Source of the DNA: Candidatus Rifleibacteriota bacterium
GTDB lineage: Bacteria > Muiribacteriota > Ozemobacteria > Ozemobacterales > Ozemobacteraceae
Length of the DNA stretch: 64,000 bases
Direction: 5' to 3'
Assembly (NCBI GenBank): GCA_024710355.1
Contig: JANJUX010000026.1
Coordinates: 26,074 to 90,073 of the forward strand
Shown: positions 43,560-51,587 of the stretch, piece after piece
Position numbering within the stretch: position 1 is the stretch's first letter
How the letters are laid out: each line of letters begins with the position of its first letter
The notes under the pieces: model-generated
The model's input: the letters and a program-made list of their open reading frames with translations, nothing else
Told to the model about the DNA's origin: nothing
The model's database searches: none
Program-made: the position numbers and the translations under genes

Positions 43560-45584
43560 ATGTTGGACAACAAGACAATTGCCGCTGCCATGACTATCAG
43601 GCTCGATGCCGAACTGCCGTCTTACCCGGCCTTTGAACCAGGTATCAGAAGAGCCCCGGATCGTGGCTTTACTCTCAATCAGAGCGAAACTGAAACTGCC
43701 CTCAAGAACGCTCTGCGCTATATTCCTGAAGAGCTGCACGAAGCGCTGATTCCTGAATTTCTCGATGAGCTCAAAACCCGTGGCCGCATTTATGGCTATC
43801 GTTTTCGTCCGGCCGGTAACCTCAAGGGTCGGCCGATCGATGAATACAAGGGCAACTGCATCGAGGGCAAAGCTTTTCAGGTAATGATCGACAACAATCT
43901 CGACTTTGCCATCGCGCTTTACCCCTACGAACTCGTTACTTACGGCGAAACCGGCCAGGTCTGCCAGAACTGGATGCAGTACCGCCTGATCAAAAAATAT
44001 CTCGAAATCATGACCCAGGACCAGACGCTGGTGGTTATGTCAGGGCACCCGCTCGGCCTGTTCAGGTCGCACCCCTCGGCACCGCGCGTCATCATGAGCC
44101 ACGGTCTGATGATCGGCATGTTCGACAACCAGGAAGAATGGCATCGCGGCATGCAGCTCGGCGTCACCAATTACGGTCAGATGACCGCCGGTGGCTGGAT
44201 GTACATCGGGCCGCAGGGCATCGTGCACGGAACCTTCAACACCATTTTGAATGCCGGCCGCATGAAGCTCGGCGTTGGCGCTGATGAAGATCTTACCGGG
44301 CATCTGTTCGTTTCTTCTGGTCTGGGCGGTATGAGCGGGGCACAGCCGAAGGCCATCGAAATCGCCAATGGCGTCGGCATCGTTGCTGAAGTCGATGAAT
44401 CACGCATCAAGACTCGCCACGAACAAGGCTGGGTTGCCAAAGTCGCCAAAACGCCGGCTGAAGCCTTCGATATGGCGCATGAACACATGCGCGCCCGCAA
44501 AAGCACCTCGATCGCTTTCCATGGCAATATTGTCGATCTGCTTGAATACGCGGTTAACAAACGTATTCCGATCGAACTGCTTTCGGATCAGACTTCGTGC
44601 CATGCCGTCTACGACGGCGGGTACTGCCCGAAAGGCCTGACCTTCGCTGAACGCACCGAAATGATCGCGAAGAGCCCGGCTAAATTCAGAGAAATGGTCG
44701 ATGCTTCGTTGAAAGCGCATTTCAAGGCGATCAAAACCCTCTGTCAGCGTGGTACTTACTTTTTCGATTACGGCAATGCCTTTATGCGCTCGGTTTTCGA
44801 TGCCGGGGTCAAAGAAATCTGCGCCAATGGCGAGAATCCGCGCGATGGTTTTATCTGGCCCTCTTATGTCGAAGATATCATGGGCCCGATGCTGTTCGAT
44901 TATGGCTATGGGCCATTCAGATGGGTCTGTCTCAGTGGCCGCAAAGAAGATCTGGGCAAAACCGACCAGGCTGCCATGGCCTGCATCGATCCGAACCGCC
45001 GCGCCCAGGACCGCGACAACTACGTCTGGATCAGAGACGCCGAAAAGAATGCGCTGGTGGTCGGAACCCAGGCACGAATTCTCTATCAGGATACCGAAGG
45101 TCGGGTTAAGATCGCGCTTAGATTCAATGAAATGGTGCGCAACGGCGAAATCGGCCCGGTAATGCTCGGTCGTGACCACCACGACACCGGCGGCACCGAT
45201 TCACCTTACCGCGAAACCGCCAATATCAGAGATGGCAGCAATATCATGGCCGAAATGGCTACGCACTGCTATGCCGGCAATGCCGCTCGTGGCATGAGTC
45301 TGATTTCGCTGCACAACGGCGGTGGCGTCGGCATCGGCAAATCGATCAACGGTGGCTTCGGGCTGGTTCTCGATGGCAGCGAAAGGGTCGATGAAATCAT
45401 CAGACAGGCCATGACCTGGGATGTCATGTGCGGCGTTTCACGCCGTGCCTGGGGGCGCTGCGAGAATGCCATTGAAGTGACCGCCGCCTTTAACCGCAAC
45501 GGTGCTGGTAACCACGTAACCCTGCCGTTCATTCCGCAGGAAGATGCAGTCAAGAAGGCCGTCGCCGATCTGTTTAACAAATAA
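43560..45584 (+). CDS. hutU: Urocanate hydratase, long form
   Basis: A 674-residue urocanase, which hydrates urocanate to imidazolonepropionate in histidine breakdown using bound NAD+. Recognisable segments are SGHPLG, NYGQMTAGGWMYIGPQGIVHGT, the NAD-binding GGMSGAQPKA, DQTSCHAVYDGGYCPKG, and LGRDHHDTGGTDSPYRET. At about 675 residues it matches the long eukaryote-like form rather than the usual ~555-residue bacterial HutU. GGAGG lies 10 bases before the ATG; the frame is open further upstream but unlike the family. No other hut gene is nearby. Confidence 0.93.
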   Translation: MLDNKTIAAAMTIRLDAELPSYPAFEPGIRRAPDRGFTLNQSETETALKNALRYIPEELHEALIPEFLDELKTRGRIYGYRFRPAGNLKGRPIDEYKGNCIEGKAFQVMIDNNLDFAIALYPYELVTYGETGQVCQNWMQYRLIKKYLEIMTQDQTLVVMSGHPLGLFRSHPSAPRVIMSHGLMIGMFDNQEEWHRGMQLGVTNYGQMTAGGWMYIGPQGIVHGTFNTILNAGRMKLGVGADEDLTGHLFVSSGLGGMSGAQPKAIEIANGVGIVAEVDESRIKTRHEQGWVAKVAKTPAEAFDMAHEHMRARKSTSIAFHGNIVDLLEYAVNKRIPIELLSDQTSCHAVYDGGYCPKGLTFAERTEMIAKSPAKFREMVDASLKAHFKAIKTLCQRGTYFFDYGNAFMRSVFDAGVKEICANGENPRDGFIWPSYVEDIMGPMLFDYGYGPFRWVCLSGRKEDLGKTDQAAMACIDPNRRAQDRDNYVWIRDAEKNALVVGTQARILYQDTEGRVKIALRFNEMVRNGEIGPVMLGRDHHDTGGTDSPYRETANIRDGSNIMAEMATHCYAGNAARGMSLISLHNGGGVGIGKSINGGFGLVLDGSERVDEIIRQAMTWDVMCGVSRRAWGRCENAIEVTAAFNRNGAGNHVTLPFIPQEDAVKKAVADLFNK

Positions 45585-45602
45585 ATCTGCCTCATTAAGG
45601 TG

Positions 45603-45647
45603 CATGCCCGCATATCCTGCTTTGGCAGGCCGCGGGCATGTTTTTTT
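45603..45647 (+). terminator. Intrinsic terminator of the urocanase gene
   Basis: Stem CATGCCCGC/GCGGGCATG with an inner CCTGC/GCAGG pair, followed by seven T's. Confidence 0.88.
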
Positions 45648-45657
45648 CTGTGCGTTT

Positions 45658-48642
45658 TTAAAGCAGTTCGATCAGGTTTTCTGCGGGCTGATCTGAACTG
45701 ATCTGCTGGCGTTGCCAGGTTGCGGGCAGATCGATGCTGGTTGCGGCATCGATCATTACACGGCTGGCGGTACCTGATTTGCTTCTGCTTTCGAGCTGGG
45801 CGGCTTGAGCGACCAGACTGCCAATTACGGTGGCGTCGAGCATACCCTGTTCTGAGCCGACCCGGCCGCTGATAACACTGCCGGTGCAGATGCCGACGCC
45901 GTTTTCTATGGTGAAAAGACCTTTCTGCTGCCGATCGAGGTTGAATCCGTGCAGGGCGGCCCGCATCGCCAGGCCGGCTTTAACTGCGCTTTCGGCACAG
46001 TTTTCGTTTTCGTGGGCATAAAATACCGCCTGAATGGCGTCGCCAATCAGTTTGTCGATCAGACCGCCGTTGATTTCGATGCAGTCGGCCATGCGGCTGA
46101 AATAATCATTGAGCATGGCGACAACCTCTTCGGGTGGGTAATTTTCAGAAATGGTCGTAAAACCACGAATATCAGAAAACAGTATGCTTGCCCGGACACG
46201 GCTGCCACCAGGCTTCAACAGGTGCTCATCGTCCTGCGAAATTGCATCGAGTACGTTGCGCGAAACCAGCTGGCTCAGCTGCTGCTTTTCGAAAAGCTTG
46301 CGCGACGCCTGATTGAAAGCTGTCGCCAGTCGATCAAATTCGTCACCGTTATTAATCTGCAGATGAAAACTGAAGTTCTGGCAGTTCAGATGCGCAACCG
46401 CTTCTTCGAGCGCCGGAATCGGGCGCAGCAATACGCGGCTCAGCCCTCTGGCAAGAACCAGACCGCAGAGAATGGCCAGGGCAGCCAGTAACATCAGACC
46501 TGTCGAGCTCGATACGCTTTTCCCGCCGCCTTCTGGTCTGGCATAGCCCATTATCCAGACGTCGCCGTCGGCTGCCGGGGTAGTAAAAATCAGGTGCGGT
46601 TCAGGGGCGTCGAGATTGTTCATTCTCAGTGAATCGCCGAATGAATACAGCGCTTCAGCCAGTGGCCAGAGCTGCCGCCAGGCCATATTGTTGTGAACGC
46701 TGGTTTTGACCGACTGGTCGGTGAGGCTGCGGTGATTGTAAGACTGCCTGAGATAAAGGTTGAGAAAAATGCGATAACCATTGTGTGAGAACACCTGATT
46801 TATCAGACCTCTCTCGATGAGCTCGCTGAAATCGTAAAACCAGCAGGATGCAGCAGTCTGAAGAATCGAAATGCCTTTGATTCTGCCGCCGCCGTCGCGC
46901 CAGATCGATGTGGTCAGCTGTTCGCGTCTGGTGCTCATGACGTTGGGCACGGGAGCTTTTTCCTCGGCAAGCGTTTTAGAGGTCATGCGGTTGTCGATGA
47001 TATTGTCGAGAAAACCCATCGTATACTGGGATTTATTGAGAACCTGGCGGATCTTTTCCGGCGGCAGGTGATCCATGGCGCCAAGCTGATGCAGAATGTT
47101 CCTGGCATGGCCTCCGACGAAGATATAGGGCGTTTCGGTGATTTTTTTGCGGTTGCTGCACATGCCAATTATGTCGTCGAGGTCCGGCTGATAAAAAATA
47201 TAGGAATCAATCAGATCGGTCAGGCGCAGATGTTTCCTGCCGGGCTCTTTTTCGCCTTCTTCGACAAAAAAGCCGGTTCGGTCATTTATGGTTTTCAGTT
47301 TTTCCGGTTGCCAGCCAGAAAGAATATCTGTGAAAAGATTGCGGAAAAGAGCGTTACGGGCCAGCTGGGTTTTTATGGACTGATCGGTGACGAAGGCGGC
47401 ATTTCGCATGCGGTCGAGCACGTCTTCTGCTTCAAGGTGCCGGCTGGTGTTCAGGTAGCAGATGCCAAACCAGACCGAACCGCTCAGCGGTAGAAGCATG
47501 CCGGCAAAAAGCCCGGCGGCCACTATTTTCTGGATGCTCTGCATGCTTTTGGCCCGGCCCGACCTGATTGCCGCCATCGCCATGGTCATGGCGAGAGCAT
47601 AGACGAGAAGAACAATGCTTACCAGGGTTTTTCTGGTTTCAGAGTTTTCCTGGCGGGCGTCAGAAATGCTTATTGCCAGAGGTTTCTCGCCCTTTTCGAT
47701 GTGTTTCCAGGCCAGTTTTCTGAAGGATTCCGGGGCGGCGCCTATCAGGGCGAGTCTGCCCTCTGTTTCGATGAACCTGGGCAGGCTGCTTAACGCTGTG
47801 CTGCCGAAGCTGTGCTTCGAAAAAGAGCTGCTGAACCTCTGGCAGGTCGTCTGCAGCATGAACCTCGGGTTCAGATTAGCGGCTGATACGGCCGAAAGAA
47901 CGAATCTGTGGTCGAGTCTGCCGGCTGCATCAGGTATCGGCAGCAGACTGATGAACAATTCATTGTTGTTGACCGTCGAAAAATGCAGCTTTGCGAGATT
48001 CAGACCGGTAGAGACAAAGTCGAAAATCCCGAAGAGCTGGCTGAGTTCTATGTCGGTGCTGAGGTAACGGTTATGGTCGGGAAGCTGCGCCATAAGATTT
48101 TTCTGCCGTTTTGACATTTTCAGCCAGCCTTGCGAAAGAATCTGCCGCAGCTGCTGAGCGTCGCGCGGCTGCGCGAACGGGGCGTTGATGCGCCAGCCGC
48201 ACCGGGAGGTATCAGATGCGATAATGATGACAATATCAGGGTTGGTACCGGTGAAACGCTTGAACTGTCTTGAAAATACCTCTATTCCATGATCCGGATC
48301 ATTGCCAGAATTCATTATTGAGGCCAGAAAAGGGTGGCGAAGATATTCGTCGACCCCGGCCTCTTTTTTATAAATTTTATGCATGATCTGGTCAAAGTCG
48401 TCGGCGCGCAGCGCGTTTCTGACCCAGTGTCTTGGCTCAAGGGCCGTGTCATATTTTTTCAGCTCGATGCTGAATTTCTGACGCATTCTTGAATCTTCCA
48501 GCTGCTTTTCCATGGTGATTGCCGCGGCAAAAATGACTCTGGCGACAATAACCGGGATAAGAATCAGAAAAAGCCAGAGAAGAACCGGCGTAAATCTGCT
48601 GTCAGGCTGTCTGCCGCCGTGTCCGGTTTCGGTTACTTTCAT
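45658..48642 (-). CDS. Dual-sensor membrane cyclase, C1-like (last of four)
   Basis: A 994-residue protein: TM1 (about 20-42), first extracytoplasmic domain, TM2 (336-358) and TM3 (369-392), second extracytoplasmic domain, TM4 (710-732), HAMP, cyclase. Metal Asps are intact (Asp824 in FSDIRGFT, Asp868 in LIGDAI), as are Lys864 and Asp936. The transition-state Asn is Ala945 and the Arg is Gln949, so it cannot stabilise catalysis in a homodimer. It looks like a C1 subunit completed by the gene just upstream, whose stop overlaps its ATG by 4 bp. It lacks the WDGV tail of the complete cyclases. Confidence 0.88.
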   Translation of the reverse strand: MKVTETGHGGRQPDSRFTPVLLWLFLILIPVIVARVIFAAAITMEKQLEDSRMRQKFSIELKKYDTALEPRHWVRNALRADDFDQIMHKIYKKEAGVDEYLRHPFLASIMNSGNDPDHGIEVFSRQFKRFTGTNPDIVIIIASDTSRCGWRINAPFAQPRDAQQLRQILSQGWLKMSKRQKNLMAQLPDHNRYLSTDIELSQLFGIFDFVSTGLNLAKLHFSTVNNNELFISLLPIPDAAGRLDHRFVLSAVSAANLNPRFMLQTTCQRFSSSFSKHSFGSTALSSLPRFIETEGRLALIGAAPESFRKLAWKHIEKGEKPLAISISDARQENSETRKTLVSIVLLVYALAMTMAMAAIRSGRAKSMQSIQKIVAAGLFAGMLLPLSGSVWFGICYLNTSRHLEAEDVLDRMRNAAFVTDQSIKTQLARNALFRNLFTDILSGWQPEKLKTINDRTGFFVEEGEKEPGRKHLRLTDLIDSYIFYQPDLDDIIGMCSNRKKITETPYIFVGGHARNILHQLGAMDHLPPEKIRQVLNKSQYTMGFLDNIIDNRMTSKTLAEEKAPVPNVMSTRREQLTTSIWRDGGGRIKGISILQTAASCWFYDFSELIERGLINQVFSHNGYRIFLNLYLRQSYNHRSLTDQSVKTSVHNNMAWRQLWPLAEALYSFGDSLRMNNLDAPEPHLIFTTPAADGDVWIMGYARPEGGGKSVSSSTGLMLLAALAILCGLVLARGLSRVLLRPIPALEEAVAHLNCQNFSFHLQINNGDEFDRLATAFNQASRKLFEKQQLSQLVSRNVLDAISQDDEHLLKPGGSRVRASILFSDIRGFTTISENYPPEEVVAMLNDYFSRMADCIEINGGLIDKLIGDAIQAVFYAHENENCAESAVKAGLAMRAALHGFNLDRQQKGLFTIENGVGICTGSVISGRVGSEQGMLDATVIGSLVAQAAQLESRSKSGTASRVMIDAATSIDLPATWQRQQISSDQPAENLIELL

Positions 48643-51587
48643 GGCGCGACTCCCTTCAGTTCAAAAACTGAAACCGGCTGGCTTTTGCCTTTTATGGCCA
48701 GATTGCCATGCGGGCAGGTGATGAAAGTGGTCTTAACGGCCTGGGCAGTCTCATTATCAAGCAGTATATGTGATTGTCTGTCGAAATGTGAGTTTGCTTC
48801 GAGTCTGGCGGCAAGATTAACCGGGTCACCGATCAGGGTGAAGTCTTTTCGACTCTGTCTTGCTCCGATTTTGCCCCTGATGACGCTGCCGGCGGCAATG
48901 CCGATGCCGATTCTTATTTCCGGCAGTCCGGCGTCTGACAGGTCTTTATTCAGCTGCGGCAAAGCTGCCAGGCATGCAAGGGTTGCGGCACATGCGGCGG
49001 CTGCAGGGCTGTTGTCACAATTTTCCGGCGAAAAGCTGACCATAATTGCGTCACCGATATACTTTTCGATCTGCCCGCGGCCAGTTTTCAGGCAGGGTTC
49101 GAAAGCCGAGAAATAACGGTTCAGCAGCAAGATTGCCGACTCTGGTTCGATTTTCTCGCACATCCCGGCAAAATCCCGGATGTGTATAAAAACGACAACC
49201 CGGTAGACCAGTGTGCCTGACGATTGCTGCATCGTTGTCGCTTCAAGAATTATCGAATCTGAAACCTCTTCTGAGACGAAACGCTGCAGTTTTTGTCTCT
49301 GCTTCATGCCTTCAGACATGGTGTTGAAGTGTTCAACCAGGGTGCCCAGCTCATTTTCAGACCTGAAGTCGATTTTCGGAAAACGGCCCTGTTCGAGCTG
49401 ATAACTGCCCTCGATCAGAAGGTTGATCGGTTTGAGAAAAATTTCTGCCAGCAAAGAGCTCAAAAGCGCCAGAAGCAGCATGGCATAAGGAATAAGCAGC
49501 AGCCCGGCCACTCTGAACAGTTGCTCGTTTATTGCCAGGGTGCTTATCAGACACTTTGAGACGATGATGAACGGCAGTTCGGCCATGGCTCTGACGGCAA
49601 AAATACTGATAATGCCGTTGCGGTCTTTTGCTACCCAGCTGGTTTCTTTTTCGTTGTTATCCAGCTTTCTCGCGGCTTCGATCATATCTTTTTCGCGCAG
49701 GGCCGATGCCGGCCACGCAACCGACTGATCAATTTCGCTTGAATTTTCCTGGCAGCGGAAGACTGCTGATTGAAAAAGCATCTGATCGCGGCTGTTGAAA
49801 AAGATTCCGTGCTGATTCTGGGTTGCAAGGTAGTTCTCGACTGTGCTGCGTGCATTTTTTATAAAGGTGACACCGGCCCAGAGTTCTCTTTTGTCGAACT
49901 CAGGAAACAGATGATGAAACGACAGCCTGAAATAGTTTTTGTCGGCGTTGCGTGACATAAAATACTGGCCGTCAGTGCAGCAGAACGAATCTCGGTCGAT
50001 TTCGTTCATGTGAACGCTGTAAGCTTTCCATTTTACCAGGTTGGTTTTATTTTCGAGCCTTTCAGAAAATTCGGGGTGCAGAACTCCGGCAAAATCGAAG
50101 ATATTGTAGAGCTGACCAAAGCTGATTTCCTGGGCCATACGGAACTTGTTCACGTCATCGACGGAAATGCCGGTCGTGTCGGGGAGATTTTCAAGAAAAA
50201 GGCCATCGCTGCGCAGAAAGCCATAGCCTTCGTAAAGTTTACCGATCTGGCTTTTGAGTAACTGTTCAATAACTTCGCGGCTCTGCATGCGGCGTTCGCG
50301 AAGATGTTTCACGAACAGCGAGTTGGCGCGTCGCTCCTGTAGGTCGTGATTGAGAATGCTGAATTCAAGCATCTGCAGATCGCTGATCAGGTTCTGCGTC
50401 TGCGCCGAAATGGTGACCCGGTTGAAATGAGCGATGAATTCGAGCGAAGTCAATATGAAAGCTGCAAAGGGCAGCAGAGTTGCCGCAAGAATGGCGGCTT
50501 TAAAACGCTGAAGCAGCGGTGCGGGTGGCAGCTTGCCGGTAAGATATTGCCTGACCAGTGCCAGCCCGAAAAAAGCGAACAGCAGGAGTGCAAGGCTGAT
50601 CTGCGGTAGATGGATCTTAAGAACTGAACCCCGGAAATCTGTAGTGACAAGAAGATATGGCAGTCTTGATGGTTTTTGTGCCGCCATGCCTGAGCGGATA
50701 CTGCGGTCATACCAGCTTTGTCCTTTGTGAGAGCCAATTCGAAGGGCGGCAGGATCGACAGGCGCAACGCAGGCCAGTCTGCCGTCAGCTGTCATGAAAA
50801 AGTCTCTTTCTGGCACAACTTTGAGAACAGCATAACTGCGCCTGGAATTCTCTTCGGCGCGTTTGCGGGCGAAGTCAAACAGCTGCTGCGGGGCAAGCGA
50901 GTTCTCTGAAAACACCAGCATGAATGCGTAATTTATGCCATCTGTCCGGTTCTGAAAGCGATTGTGGTAAATCAGCATGCGGTCAGTGTCATTTTTGCAG
51001 AAAAAGCCGCTGGCAAAAACGCCGGGCCGTTCTGCCGGCGTGAGGTAGTTGCCGAAAACCGTTTTTGCAATTGCCGGAAAAAGCTTGTCGGCACCTTTGT
51101 CTGGTCTGGCCGGGTCAGGAAAAAGATGCTGCATGATAATTTCGAAAGATTTGCGACCCGGGTTGACCGGCGAAGAGTCGATGGCTGAACTGCCGGTTTT
51201 TCGATCAGAAAGGCGCATGATACCGCAGAAAATTGGCTGAATCCCGCAGTTTCTGGCAATTGATGCAGAAAAATACTGGCTGAGCGACTCAGGTGATTCA
51301 CCTGCCGCCGCCGGCAGTTCACTTGTTCTGAGCCAGACAATTGCCTGTTCGATACCGTTACTGAGAAGTGTTTCGAGGCTCAGATCCTGTCTGAAACTCT
51401 CCAGTTCTTCGCGCAATGCTTGTGAGGCGGTCAGCATGGCTTTGCCGTGATCGGCTTCAATGTAAACATTCAGGAAAAAGCGGCAGCAGACAGCCGGCAA
51501 AGCAAAGACGAACAGCCAGAAAACAAGCAGATTGCCGGTTCCCGGGCGTGCCGGATTGATTATTTTCAGCTGTGACCCGTCAGGCAT
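48639..51587 (-). CDS. Dual-sensor membrane cyclase, C2-like (third of four)
   Basis: A 982-residue protein of the same architecture: TM1 (20-38), TM2 (327-346), TM3 (359-381), TM4 (689-715), HAMP, cyclase. The first metal Asp is replaced by His802 (VFIHIRDF). The second (Asp846), Lys842, Asp915, Asn924 and Arg928 are all kept. It would supply the adenine and transition-state residues to a C1-like partner. The following gene overlaps it by 4 bp and encodes such a partner. Its own start overlaps the preceding gene by 8 bp. Confidence 0.88.
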   Translation of the reverse strand: MPDGSQLKIINPARPGTGNLLVFWLFVFALPAVCCRFFLNVYIEADHGKAMLTASQALREELESFRQDLSLETLLSNGIEQAIVWLRTSELPAAAGESPESLSQYFSASIARNCGIQPIFCGIMRLSDRKTGSSAIDSSPVNPGRKSFEIIMQHLFPDPARPDKGADKLFPAIAKTVFGNYLTPAERPGVFASGFFCKNDTDRMLIYHNRFQNRTDGINYAFMLVFSENSLAPQQLFDFARKRAEENSRRSYAVLKVVPERDFFMTADGRLACVAPVDPAALRIGSHKGQSWYDRSIRSGMAAQKPSRLPYLLVTTDFRGSVLKIHLPQISLALLLFAFFGLALVRQYLTGKLPPAPLLQRFKAAILAATLLPFAAFILTSLEFIAHFNRVTISAQTQNLISDLQMLEFSILNHDLQERRANSLFVKHLRERRMQSREVIEQLLKSQIGKLYEGYGFLRSDGLFLENLPDTTGISVDDVNKFRMAQEISFGQLYNIFDFAGVLHPEFSERLENKTNLVKWKAYSVHMNEIDRDSFCCTDGQYFMSRNADKNYFRLSFHHLFPEFDKRELWAGVTFIKNARSTVENYLATQNQHGIFFNSRDQMLFQSAVFRCQENSSEIDQSVAWPASALREKDMIEAARKLDNNEKETSWVAKDRNGIISIFAVRAMAELPFIIVSKCLISTLAINEQLFRVAGLLLIPYAMLLLALLSSLLAEIFLKPINLLIEGSYQLEQGRFPKIDFRSENELGTLVEHFNTMSEGMKQRQKLQRFVSEEVSDSIILEATTMQQSSGTLVYRVVVFIHIRDFAGMCEKIEPESAILLLNRYFSAFEPCLKTGRGQIEKYIGDAIMVSFSPENCDNSPAAAACAATLACLAALPQLNKDLSDAGLPEIRIGIGIAAGSVIRGKIGARQSRKDFTLIGDPVNLAARLEANSHFDRQSHILLDNETAQAVKTTFITCPHGNLAIKGKSQPVSVFELKGVAP

